A DNA stretch of 64,000 nt from Acidobacteriaceae bacterium. GTDB lineage: Bacteria; Acidobacteriota; Terriglobia; Terriglobales; Acidobacteriaceae. Positions 9,389-18,900 of the stretch are shown here, piece by piece. Below the pieces are notes generated by a model, which searched no databases, was not told the DNA's origin, and saw only the letters and a list, made by a program, of their open reading frames with translations. The stretch lies in assembly GCA_027452245.1 (NCBI GenBank), contig DAIDGW010000035.1:29961-93960 (forward strand), read 5' to 3'. The position numbers were made by a program, and so were the translations under genes. How positions within the stretch are numbered: the first letter of the stretch is position 1; each line of letters starts with the position of its first letter.

Positions 9389-9523
9389 TTTTCATTGTTG
9401 TCAGGCACTTCCTCAAAATTCATCATCCCTTAACAAATCGGAAACATTAGAGAAACAATTCCTCTCTACATTCCTTATGCAAGCGCCGGGGAGTTGTGTC
9501 GGCAGCCAGTTCGCAGCACGAAA

Positions 9524-10279
9524 ATGCACACTTCAGCGGAATCCTCTAACCCTGATGAACCTGCACAGAGCGCTCCGGCCGAACACCCTCTTGTCTTCGT
9601 CGTGGAGGACGAGGCGGACATCGCCCGGCTTATCTCGCATACTCTGCTAAGTGCCGGATTCAGTGTTCAAAATTTCCCGGACGGGAGATCTCTGCTCTCC
9701 GAAGCCATCCGGCAGGCTCCAGCCCTCTTTCTACTCGACATCATGCTCCCCGGTGACAGCGGCTTCGTCCTCTGCCGTCAGATTCGCCAGACTCCCAGCT
9801 TGGCTGGCGCCTCCATTATCTTTTTAAGCGCAAAAGTGTCGGAAGCCGACAAGATTTATGGTCTGGAGTTGGGCGGCGACGACTACGTTACCAAGCCATT
9901 CAGCCCGCGGGAACTGGTTGCCCGGGTCCGCAGCGTTCTGCGCGTCACACGGCAACAAACCCCAAAAGAGGACGAAATCCTGACCCTTGGCGGGATTGAA
10001 ATCAATCTGTCCTCCATGACCGTTCGTGTAGATGGAAGAAACGTTCTCACAACCGTTCGTGAATTCCGCCTGCTCGAATATCTAGCCACGCACCGTGGAC
10101 GCGTTCTGACCCGCGACCAATTACTCGATGGAGTCTGGAAAGAAACGTCCTTCGTGACGCCTCGATCGGTAGACGTTTATATCCGCCGCCTTCGCGAAAA
10201 GATTGAACTGAACCCTCGCCATCCCCAGTACCTGAAGACGCTTCGCGGAATCGGCTATCGCTTCGAGTTACCCCGCTGA
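9524..10279 (+). CDS. OmpR/PhoB-type response regulator
   Basis: A two-domain transcription factor. The receiver domain shows the acidic pair in VVEDEADIARL, the phospho-acceptor aspartate in LFLLDIMLPGDSGF and the conserved lysine in DDYVTKPFSPREL. The winged-helix DNA-binding domain has REFRLLEYLATHRGRVLTRDQLLDGVWKE and TPRSVDVYIRRLREKIE...LKTLRGIGYRFE. Following phoU, it most likely acts as the phosphate-regulon activator PhoB, but no histidine kinase gene is adjacent, so this rests on context. The ATG at 9524 (MHTSAES) is preferred over the track's TTG at 9494. About 25 residues precede the receiver, more than is usual. Confidence 0.9.
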   Translation: MHTSAESSNPDEPAQSAPAEHPLVFVVEDEADIARLISHTLLSAGFSVQNFPDGRSLLSEAIRQAPALFLLDIMLPGDSGFVLCRQIRQTPSLAGASIIFLSAKVSEADKIYGLELGGDDYVTKPFSPRELVARVRSVLRVTRQQTPKEDEILTLGGIEINLSSMTVRVDGRNVLTTVREFRLLEYLATHRGRVLTRDQLLDGVWKETSFVTPRSVDVYIRRLREKIELNPRHPQYLKTLRGIGYRFELPR

Positions 10280-10349
10280 ATCGAATTCCCTGCCAACTCA
10301 TTCCCCGGCTGCATTCCCGAGGGCTCATTTATCCTGATAGCTTTAGGCC

Positions 10350-13121
10350 ATGAAGTCCTCGAAGCAGCTTTGGAATCCCGAAGACCAGAACGCGCGCCTG
10401 GCGGAACTCACCGCGCGTTCGGACGATCCCGTCAAAGACAATCCCCTCCGCCGTGACGTTCGTTCATTGGGAACCCTGCTCGGGCAGGTCTTGCTCGAGC
10501 AAGGCGGAAAGGATTTGCTGGCCTCGGTTGAGCGGCTGCGCAAGCTCATGATTCAGCGCCGCGAACGCGGACGTGGCGACAGCAGCGACTCGGCTGCACT
10601 CATGGCTGAAGCCCAGTCAATCATCGGCCACATGGGCCCGCTCCAGGCCTATCGAATCACCAAAGCCTTCGCCATTTACTTCGAACTCGCCAATCTGGCG
10701 GAAACCAATCATCGCAAACGGCGGCGGCGCGCCGGCAAACTGGATAGCGGCCACGCTCCGCTGCCTGGTTCCTTTCGCGGCACCTTGTTGCGTATGAAAC
10801 AAGCTGGAATCTCCGCCAGCGATGCACTGCACGCGCTCGCGAAGATCGTTGCCACTCCGGTGTTCACCGCACATCCCACTGAAGTCGCGCGGCAGACGGT
10901 GCTCCTCAAACGCCGCCGCATCGCGGAACAATTGGAACTTCTCGACCGGCTCCCCCTCACCGCAGAAGAAGTAAAACAGGCTGAAACCGCGATCTGCGCT
11001 GCCATCACCGCGCTCTGGCAGACGGATGAAGTGCGTCTCACCAAACCAACCGTGGACGACGAAATCCGCATGGGACTGCGCTATTTTCGCCTCTCACTCT
11101 TCGAAACTCTGCCCAGAGTCTACTCCGAGATTGCCGAATCATTTCGCGAGATCTACGGCATCGAGGTTGATGAATCAACTCTGCCCAATGCGCTTCGTTT
11201 CGGCTCCTGGATTGGTGGAGATCGCGACGGACATCCACTGGTCAGTCCGCAGTGCACACGTAATGCGCTGGACTTCGCCCGAACACTCCTGTTTCGCGAG
11301 TACACCCGCGACATTGAACAGCTCAGCGACCGCCTGAGTTCTTCTCTGCGCCAGGTTCCGGCTTCGGAAGAAATGCTCTCGCAACTGAAAAGGTACGAAA
11401 ACGCCATCCCCGGAGTGCACATTCTCTGGGGTGAGCAGAATCCTTCGGAGAGTTACCGCCGCTTTCTTTCTTACATACTGCACAAACTGCATCTCAGCGC
11501 GGAATCATTATCCAATCCCGCAGCCTACGGCAGTTCCGGGGAGTTTGAACGCGACCTTCTGCTGATGCGTGACAGCTTGCGGGCCAACCGTGGCCAACGC
11601 TTGGCCGGGGGTTTTATCGATCCGCTGCTGAGAAAAGTTCGTACCTTCGGATTTCATCTTCATACGCTGGACATCCGACAGCATGCCGCTATTCACGCCG
11701 GCGCCCTGAAGGAACTGCTGGACTGGAAAGCGAAAAGAATTACGAAGCTTGCACTTGAGAGTCTCTCGCCTGCGACGCGCGGCGTGATTGAGACGTTGCG
11801 GACGGTTTCCGAATTGAAAAAGACGCATTCGCCCGAAAGCATCTCTCGCTACATCGTGAGCGGCACAGAGTCGGAAGACGATTTGCTCGCCGTCTTGAAA
11901 CTGGCAAAGTTCAGCGGCACCGATCTGCAGGCCTCCCCGCTCGATCCCGGATTGATGCCCGTTCCTCTTTTCGAATCGATTGAAGCTTTACGTGGCGCAC
12001 CCGCCATCATGGGGCGCATTTGGCAGAATTCCGATTACATTCCTCTTCTCGATTCCTGGGGACGGTGGCAGGAAATCATGCTGGGATATTCGGATTCCAA
12101 TAAAGATGGCGGGATGTTCACCAGCACTTGGGAAATCTACAAAGCACATCGCGACCTGCACCGCGTAGCTCGCGAGTGCAATGTCAAACTCCGGCTCTTT
12201 CATGGCCGCGGAGGAACCGTCGGACGCGGCGGCGGCCCGACTCATTCCGCAATTACAGCCCAACCGGAGGGGTGCTTTTCCGGAGAGATCCGCATCACCG
12301 AGCAGGGCGAAGTATTGAACTGGAAGTACGCCGATCCGGTGCTGGCGGAGTGGAATCTGGAACTGATGATTGCCGCCAGCCTCGAGGCATTGACTCACCC
12401 CGGCCACGACATCAGTTCCCTCGATGCACGCTGGGAAAGTGCGATGGAAGAAATGTCGCAGCAGGCCCACTCCGTTTATCGCCGCGAAATTGCCGATAAT
12501 CCCGAGGTCCTCGAATACTTCGAGCAGGCAACGCCTGTCAACGAACTGGATACGGCGCGCATCGGATCGCGTCCGGCACGGCGCGCGAAAAGCCGCCAAC
12601 TGAAAGATCTCCGTGCCATCCCTTGGGTCTTTGGATGGATGCAGAGCCGGCATGCTGTACCGGCATGGTTTGGCGTCGGCTATGCGCTTCAAAATTTTGT
12701 GGCTCAGGGAAACGCCAAAGAACAACTGCTGCGCGAGATGCTGTACGGTTTTCCCTTATTTGCCGACCTGCTGCGCAACGTGGAATTGGGCATGGCAAAG
12801 GCAGACCTGGGGATTGCTCGTATGTATTCTGGACTGGTTCGCAATGAAGCTTTGCGCAACGGCGTCTTCGACATGCTTGAACATGAATTCATGCGCACTC
12901 GGCGTATGATTCTGCACATTACCGGTCAGCGCCAGTTATTAGCGGGTAATCGCGTACTGGCCCGCTCGATTCGCCTGCGTAATCCCTATGTCGATCCCAT
13001 GAGCCTGATTCAGGTGGAACTGATGCGCCGCAAACAGCAGGGCGGGAACAAATCGGAACTGGAGTATCCGCTGGGCGCGACCATCAACGGGATCGCGGCA
13101 GGATTGCACAACACTGGCTGA
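10350..13121 (+). CDS. ppc: Phosphoenolpyruvate carboxylase
   Basis: Adds bicarbonate to phosphoenolpyruvate to give oxaloacetate, refilling the citric acid cycle. The 923-residue length is normal. Diagnostic motifs include VFTAHPTEVARQTVL near residue 172 with the catalytic histidine, GGDRDGHP near 290, LGYSDSNKDGGMFTSTWEIYKA near 575, FHGRGGTVGRGGGPTHSAITAQP near 615, and the extreme C-terminus INGIAAGLHNTG, matching the family's usual N-T-G ending. It follows the PhoB-type gene by 70 bases on the same strand but has no evident regulatory tie to it. Confidence 0.97.
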   Translation: MKSSKQLWNPEDQNARLAELTARSDDPVKDNPLRRDVRSLGTLLGQVLLEQGGKDLLASVERLRKLMIQRRERGRGDSSDSAALMAEAQSIIGHMGPLQAYRITKAFAIYFELANLAETNHRKRRRRAGKLDSGHAPLPGSFRGTLLRMKQAGISASDALHALAKIVATPVFTAHPTEVARQTVLLKRRRIAEQLELLDRLPLTAEEVKQAETAICAAITALWQTDEVRLTKPTVDDEIRMGLRYFRLSLFETLPRVYSEIAESFREIYGIEVDESTLPNALRFGSWIGGDRDGHPLVSPQCTRNALDFARTLLFREYTRDIEQLSDRLSSSLRQVPASEEMLSQLKRYENAIPGVHILWGEQNPSESYRRFLSYILHKLHLSAESLSNPAAYGSSGEFERDLLLMRDSLRANRGQRLAGGFIDPLLRKVRTFGFHLHTLDIRQHAAIHAGALKELLDWKAKRITKLALESLSPATRGVIETLRTVSELKKTHSPESISRYIVSGTESEDDLLAVLKLAKFSGTDLQASPLDPGLMPVPLFESIEALRGAPAIMGRIWQNSDYIPLLDSWGRWQEIMLGYSDSNKDGGMFTSTWEIYKAHRDLHRVARECNVKLRLFHGRGGTVGRGGGPTHSAITAQPEGCFSGEIRITEQGEVLNWKYADPVLAEWNLELMIAASLEALTHPGHDISSLDARWESAMEEMSQQAHSVYRREIADNPEVLEYFEQATPVNELDTARIGSRPARRAKSRQLKDLRAIPWVFGWMQSRHAVPAWFGVGYALQNFVAQGNAKEQLLREMLYGFPLFADLLRNVELGMAKADLGIARMYSGLVRNEALRNGVFDMLEHEFMRTRRMILHITGQRQLLAGNRVLARSIRLRNPYVDPMSLIQVELMRRKQQGGNKSELEYPLGATINGIAAGLHNTG

Positions 13122-13155
13122 GGGCATCCTAAAAGTCGCCGGAAACCTAAGGCCC

Positions 13156-13184
13156 TTGACAACTCCTTCACGCCAGCGCAGAAT
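13156..13184 (+). promoter_or_regulatory. Candidate sigma-70 promoter of the imuA-imuB-dnaE2 cassette
   Basis: TTGACA, a 17-base spacer and CAGAAT lie about 75 bases before the imuA ATG. The -35 box is perfect and the -10 matches at four of six positions. I looked for a LexA-type operator overlapping it, because such cassettes are SOS-controlled in other phyla, but saw no convincing GAAC/GTTC or CTGT-type inverted repeat. Confidence 0.45.
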
Positions 13185-13258
13185 TCTCATAGGCGAATAA
13201 AAAGCGAAAACGCCTCCGGGCTGCTCCCCCGGTGTTCCCTGATATTTAATGAGGAATT

Positions 13259-14188
13259 ATGTCTTCCGCCGTGGTTTCCACTTCGGCGGCCCAGGGCCGC
13301 CCTTTTCTTTTTGATGCCGAACTCCCAGCCGGGGTGTGTTCCCCGACGGCTGCTCCTAAAAAACCCCAACTTCTCTCGGAAATCTACCCGGGCGGTATTA
13401 CCCCCGCTTCGCAGCTCAAAATCCGCCCCGCGCCTCAGATGGCTTCCAGTGGAATTGCCTCCCTCGACGCGCTGACCGGCGGATTGCCCCTCGGCTGCCT
13501 GACAGAAATTTTCGGCCCTGCCTCCTCCGGACGCACCAGCATTTTGCTGGCTGCTTTATCGGCCGCCACCCGCATCGGACAGTTCTCCGTATTAGTCGAT
13601 GCCGGCAATTCCTTCGACCCGCAATCTGCAGCCTCAGCCGCGGTCGATCTCGACAAGCTTTTATGGGTTCGCTGCGGCGAAGATTCCCCGCAGAAAAGAA
13701 AGAAGACTTCAGATTCACGGCCACAGGGCAGGAATGGCAAGACCAGGCATCCAGCCGAAGAGCGTATCGAGCAACTTCTGCGCGCGACGGACTTTTTACT
13801 CGAAAGCGGCGGCTTTGGCCTGATTGCGCTCGATCTCGCCGATCTGCCGCTGCAGTCTGTACGGCGCATTCCGCTGACTACATGGTTTCGTTTCCGCCGC
13901 GCGGTGGAGCACAAGCCCACCGTCTTACTTGTGCTCGAACAGCAGCCCATTGCAGGCAGTTGTTCGTCATTATTGCTGAAGCTTTCGCGGCAGGCTTCTC
14001 CGTTTTCAGACGCCACGCCTTCAGCAAAACCTGCACACGCGCAATTGCTGACCGAACTGGAAATTGATATCGAAGTCGTACGCTTGCGGCTTGGCTCTCA
14101 AAATTCAGATTGCGGTTTGCCCGAAGCTCCTCGCAAGCCGGTGAGTTCGGCTTCAACAACCTTCACGAGTGCAACTGCCTGGCGCTAA
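13259..14188 (+). CDS. imuA: ImuA-like RecA-fold protein of the mutasome cassette
   Basis: A 309-residue RecA/RadA-like ATPase-fold protein, first gene of imuA-imuB-dnaE2. The core starts near residue 60 with ASSGIASLDALTGGLPLGCLTEIFGPASSGRTSILLAAL. This is a RecA-type Walker A region in which the usual lysine is arginine (GPASSGRTS), so nucleotide handling may differ. A Walker-B-like segment, GGFGLIALDLADLP, lies near 185. In better-studied species ImuA and ImuB bring DnaE2 to lesions during damage-induced mutagenesis. A GAGGAAT ribosome site precedes ATG 13259. A basic linker (KRKKTSDSRPQGRNGKTRH) divides the core. Confidence 0.82.
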   Translation: MSSAVVSTSAAQGRPFLFDAELPAGVCSPTAAPKKPQLLSEIYPGGITPASQLKIRPAPQMASSGIASLDALTGGLPLGCLTEIFGPASSGRTSILLAALSAATRIGQFSVLVDAGNSFDPQSAASAAVDLDKLLWVRCGEDSPQKRKKTSDSRPQGRNGKTRHPAEERIEQLLRATDFLLESGGFGLIALDLADLPLQSVRRIPLTTWFRFRRAVEHKPTVLLVLEQQPIAGSCSSLLLKLSRQASPFSDATPSAKPAHAQLLTELEIDIEVVRLRLGSQNSDCGLPEAPRKPVSSASTTFTSATAWR

Positions 14189-14212
14189 AACCGCAACTGC
14201 AGAAGCTGCCTT

Positions 14213-15877
14213 ATGACGTTTGCTTGCATCCACGTGCCGAATTTTCCCCTTGCCGCTGTCTTGCGCGCCGAGGCGGAGTTGCGATCACAACCTGTCGCCG
14301 TACTCGAAGGCAAGCCTCCTCTGGAAAAAGTCCTGGCCGTTAACGAACGTGCGAATGCCATCGGCATAGAACCCGGGATGACGAAAACACAAGCCGAACT
14401 TTGCCGGGAACTCGTTCTGCGGCCACGTTCGCCAATGCAAGAATCTACGGCTCATGCCGCCTTGCTCGATGGCGCGCAATCATTTTCGCCGTGCGTGGAA
14501 GACTCGGCTTGCGACACTGTTCTGCTCGACCTTGCCGGGATGGAATCGCTCCTTGGAACTCTGCCCGGACTTGCCCGCGCCCTCCACCAGCGTGCAGCCT
14601 CGCTGGGACTGGAAGCCAATATTGCTATCGCTTCCAATCCCGATACAGCCATGCTTGCGGCGCGCGGATTCCCCGGCGTTACCGTAATCCCGTTCGGCAA
14701 GGAAGTAGAGTGGTTGGGACCTCTACCGTTAAAGGTTTTATTTGCCGAACAGCCGGGAAGCAATGGCGATCAACCACAGCGCAAGCAAAGGGATCAGGCT
14801 GAACGCTTGCTGGAAACGTTCGAACGCTGGGGCGTGCGCAATCTGCGGGCGTTAGCGGGGTTGCCGGAAATTGCTCTCAGCGAGCGACTGGGACAAAACG
14901 GAGTGCATTTGCGGCAACTGGCGCGCGGTGCGGCTTCACGCACCCTGGTTCCGGTGGAAGAACCGATTGTTTTTGAAGAGGGGCTGGAACTGGAAAATCC
15001 TATTCTTCTGCTCGAACCTTTGGCTTTTCTGCTGAATCAGTTACTCGAAAAAATCTGCGCTCGTCTGGCATCGCGCGCCCTGGCCACGCAGGAACTGCAA
15101 CTCACCCTCGATCTCGATAACCAGCCGGGGATTGATGAAGAGAATGAAAATTTCGGTATTCCCAGCGAGAGCGACGACTCGGAAGTTCCGCAATTGAAGC
15201 AGCCGCGTTATTTTGTGGCGCATCGCAAGAGCACGTTCACGCGCACGTTGCGGTTGCCGCTGCCTATGCTCGATGCCCGGCTTTTTCTGAAACTCCTGCA
15301 GTTGGATTTGAACGCGCATCCGCCGGGCGCTCCGATCGTGAAAATTCATCTTCACGCCGAACCTGTGCGGCCTCGCTCGATGCAGAGCGGATTGTTTCTA
15401 CCGCCATCTCCGGAACCGGAAAAGCTCGAACTCATATTGGCACGGATTGGCAGCCTGGTTGGCGAAACCCAGGTAGGCGCGGTGGAATTGCTCGACACGC
15501 ATCGTCCCGAAGGCTTTCGCATGCAACGATTCACGACGCAGTCTGCAGGAACAAATCAGAAATCGGCAGATCAAGATTCGTCCGGCAGAGAACCGGCCGT
15601 GATGGCACTCCGCCGTTTTCGACCAGCGCTGCGCGCGGCGGTCACGTTGGAATCGGGTCTCCCGGCACAAGTAGTTTGTGCAAGCAAAAAAGAGGTGCAG
15701 GGCAAAGTCCTCTGGAAAGCGGGCCCATGGCGCTCTTCCGGCGATTGGTGGGAACGCGAGGCCTGGGCGCGCGATGAGTGGGACATCGCCTTACAGCAAG
15801 CGGAATGTGTGGCTCTCTATCGCCTGGTTCACGACCTGCTCGGGGGAGGATGGTTTCTCGAAGGCACGTATGACTGA
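14213..15877 (+). CDS. imuB: ImuB-like catalytically dead Y-family polymerase
   Basis: A 554-residue DinB/UmuC-related protein that acts as the adaptor of the mutasome, linking DnaE2, ImuA and the sliding clamp. The Y-family palm and fingers are recognisable (MTFACIHVPNFPLAAVLRAEAEL, LLDLAGMESLLG, AIASNPDTAMLAARGFPG, GVRNLRALAGLPEIALSERLG). The catalytic acidic residues are replaced: the N-terminal D-x-D position reads IHVPNF and the SIDE motif reads LLDLAG. This is the known ImuB pattern. The C-terminal third is a little-finger-like region followed by a variable tail. It starts 24 bases after imuA and is probably cotranscribed. Confidence 0.88.
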   Translation: MTFACIHVPNFPLAAVLRAEAELRSQPVAVLEGKPPLEKVLAVNERANAIGIEPGMTKTQAELCRELVLRPRSPMQESTAHAALLDGAQSFSPCVEDSACDTVLLDLAGMESLLGTLPGLARALHQRAASLGLEANIAIASNPDTAMLAARGFPGVTVIPFGKEVEWLGPLPLKVLFAEQPGSNGDQPQRKQRDQAERLLETFERWGVRNLRALAGLPEIALSERLGQNGVHLRQLARGAASRTLVPVEEPIVFEEGLELENPILLLEPLAFLLNQLLEKICARLASRALATQELQLTLDLDNQPGIDEENENFGIPSESDDSEVPQLKQPRYFVAHRKSTFTRTLRLPLPMLDARLFLKLLQLDLNAHPPGAPIVKIHLHAEPVRPRSMQSGLFLPPSPEPEKLELILARIGSLVGETQVGAVELLDTHRPEGFRMQRFTTQSAGTNQKSADQDSSGREPAVMALRRFRPALRAAVTLESGLPAQVVCASKKEVQGKVLWKAGPWRSSGDWWEREAWARDEWDIALQQAECVALYRLVHDLLGGGWFLEGTYD

Positions 15878-15889
15878 GGGGAGCTGAGC

Positions 15890-15971
15890 CATTGAGTGAT
15901 TGAGTCATTGAAACGCGCGTTAATGAAAATCATTCAATTACTCAATTTCTCAATTCCACAATTTCTCAATG
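15890..15971. repeat. CTCAATT-type short repeats forming an inverted array before dnaE2
   Basis: The gap between imuB and dnaE2 is built from 7-8 base units. The left half reads CATTGAGTGATTGAGTCATTGAA (15890-15912); the right half, TTCAATTACTCAATTTCTCAATT (15933-15955), is its inverted complement at 19 of 23 positions, followed by two more CAATT/CTCAAT units. The last unit runs into the dnaE2 ATG at 15969. The array could fold into a long hairpin in the transcript. It looks like a dispersed non-coding repeat rather than a gene-specific site. Confidence 0.75.
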
Positions 15972-18900
15972 ATTCCGATGTACGTAGAACTGCATGCTCG
16001 TTCGGCTTTCAGCTTTCTCGAAGGCGCCTCGGTGCCTGAGGAACTGGCCACCGTGTGCGCACAACTGCAGATGCCTGCCATGGCGCTTCTCGATATGAAC
16101 GGGCTTTACGGATCTCCGCGCTTTCATCTCGCCGCCAAAAAAATCGGGATCAAAGCGCATATCGGAGCGGAGGTGAGCGCGAATGGCATTTCGCCACAGC
16201 GGCACGGACACACAGAAAAGAAGAATAAAAACGTAACCAATTCCTCGGGGACTCCGTGCCTCTGTGGTGACTTCAGGGTCCCTTTGCTGGTCTCTACGCG
16301 CGAGGGATACCAACACCTTTGCCGTCTCATCACCAAAATGAAATTGCGCGCTAAAAAAGGGGAGGGCGCGGTTCGTCCTGAAGAATTACAAGAGCATGCC
16401 AGCGGACTCATTTGCCTGACCGGCGGCGACGAAGGACCGCTTGCGGCCGCACTAAGAAATGGCGGAATCGACGAAGCTCGCCGTACGATCGATCAACTCG
16501 TTGGAATTTTCGGCCCGCAGAATGTTTATGTCGAATTGCAGCGCCATTTTCTGCGCGAAGAAGAAGCGCGCAACCAGGCTGCGATTGCAATTGCGCATTC
16601 TCTCAACCTCCCGCTATTGGCCACCAATGGAGTTTGTTACACGACGGCGCAAAATCGCCAACTCTGCGATGCCTTCACGGCGCTTCGGTATCACCGCACC
16701 CTCGCCACCGCCGGACGCCTGCTCACCCGCAACTCCGAACGCTTTCTAAAACCTGTCAACGAAATGCGGCAGCTTTTTACAGATCTCCCCGAAGCCCTGC
16801 ACAACACGCTCGAACTTTCTTCCCGCCTGGAATTCACGCTCAAAGAACTTGGCTATGAATTTCCCCGCTATCCCGTGCCGGAAGGCGAAACCATCGAATC
16901 TTTTCTGTGTGAGCGCACCTGGGAAGGTTTTCACCAGCGTTACGGCCGGACCAAAGAAGACATCCGGAGCCGGGCGCGATGCCAGATCGAAAAGGAACTG
17001 GCGCTGATCAACAAACTTCATCTTGGCGGATATTTCCTCATCGTCTGGGATCTCGTTCGCCATTGCCGCCAAAAAAATATTCTCGTGCAAGGACGTGGCT
17101 CGGCCGCCAACAGCGCCGTCTGCTACTCGCTCGGGATCACGGCGGTCGATCCCATCAGCATGGAACTGCTTTTCGAACGATTTCTCTCCGAAGAACGCGG
17201 CGAGTGGCCCGACATCGATCTCGACCTGCCCAGCGGCGAGGAGCGCGAAAAAGTGATTCAGTATGTTTACCGGCGTTACGGCGAGCGTGGCGCGGCCATG
17301 ACCGCCAATGTCATCACCTACCGCAATCGCATGGCCGCCCGCGAAATGGGCAAAGTCATGGGATTCGATCCGGAGACTCTCAACAAGATTTCCGCCGCTG
17401 TCGCGACATGGGAATTCCGCGATGAAAATGACAAACTCGACCGCCGCTTTCATGATGCCGGACTCGACCTCACGCATCCCCGCCTGCGCAAATATTACGA
17501 ACTGTGCCTCGCCGTGCAGGACATGCCCCGCCATCTCGGGCAGCACTCTGGCGGCATGGTCATCTGCCAGGGGCAACTGGATTCCGTCGTGCCCCTCGAA
17601 CCGGCGTCCATGCCCGGACGTGTCGTCGTGCAATGGGACAAAGAAGATTGCGCGGACATGGGCATTGTCAAAGTCGACCTGCTCGGGCTCGGCATGATGG
17701 CCGTGCTCAAAGATTCCATCGAACTGATTCGCGATCGTTACGACGAAGAAGTCGACCTCGCGCATCTTCCGCAAGATGATCCGGAAGTGTATTCCGCGCT
17801 GCAGCAGGCCGACACCATTGGCATGTTCCAGGTGGAAAGTCGCGCGCAGATGTCCTGCCTTCCGCGCCTGCGCCCGAAAAGGTTTTACGACATTGTGGTG
17901 CAAGTCGCGATCATCCGGCCCGGCCCGATCGTCGGCCAGATGGTGAATCCATTTCTGGAGCGGCGCCAGGGAAGGCAAGAAGTCGCCTATGCCCATCCTT
18001 CTCTCGAACCGGTTCTCAAGCGCACGCTCGGCGTTCCGCTGTTTCAGGAGCAACTGTTGCGCATCGCCATGGTGGTCGCGGGATTTTCCGGCGGCGAAGC
18101 CGAGGAGCTTCGCCGCGCCATGGGATTCAAGCGCTCGGAAGCGCGCATGCGCCAGATTGAAACTAAGCTGCGCGCCGGCATGACCCGCAACGGGATCTCG
18201 CAAAAGGCACAGGAAGAAATCATTCTTTCCATCACTTCTTTCGCGCTCTACGGATTTCCCGAATCGCACGCAGCCAGCTTCGCGTTGATCGCCTACGCCA
18301 GTGCTTATTTAAAATGCCGCTATCTTGCGGCTTTCACCGCGGCGCTCCTCAACAATCAGCCGATGGGATTTTATTCTCCGGCAACCATTGTCAAAGACGC
18401 CCAGCGCCACGGATTAAAGCTGCTGCCTGTGGATGTGACGAAATCAGAGTGGAATTGCACGCTGGAGCGAGTCGTTGGCCGACCGTCGTCGGACGTTGGC
18501 CGCCGGTCGTTGGTCGTTAGCCAACCTGAATCCGTGCGCAACGAAAGGGAGCCGCCTAGGGACGGCATGATCGCCCTCCGCATGGGCCTGCGCTACGTTC
18601 GGGGACTGCGCGAAGACGCCGCAAAATCATTGATCCGCGAACGCATGTTGCACCCCTTCACCTCGGTTCATGATCTCACTCGCCGCGTCCCGGAATTGCG
18701 GAAAGACGAACTCACCACGCTCGCGGAAGTCGGCGCGCTGAATGCAGTCGGGCATTCCCCACAACCCACGGCTCGCGACTCGAAACTTCACCGCCGCGAC
18801 GCCTTGTGGCAGGTGGAGCGCGCGGTGCGCGCTTCCGGGCCGCTGCTCGAAAATCAGCCGGAGCCCGATTCTCCATCTCCGCTGCAGCCGATGAATTATG

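Noticed and set aside
9389-9523. Pho box upstream of the PhoB-type gene
   Set aside because: I looked for paired CTGTCAT-like direct repeats; only scattered partial matches such as TTGTCAG were found.
16746-18269. 507-residue minus-strand ORF opposite dnaE2
   Set aside because: Antisense to highly conserved polymerase motifs; no recognisable domain and no ribosome site.
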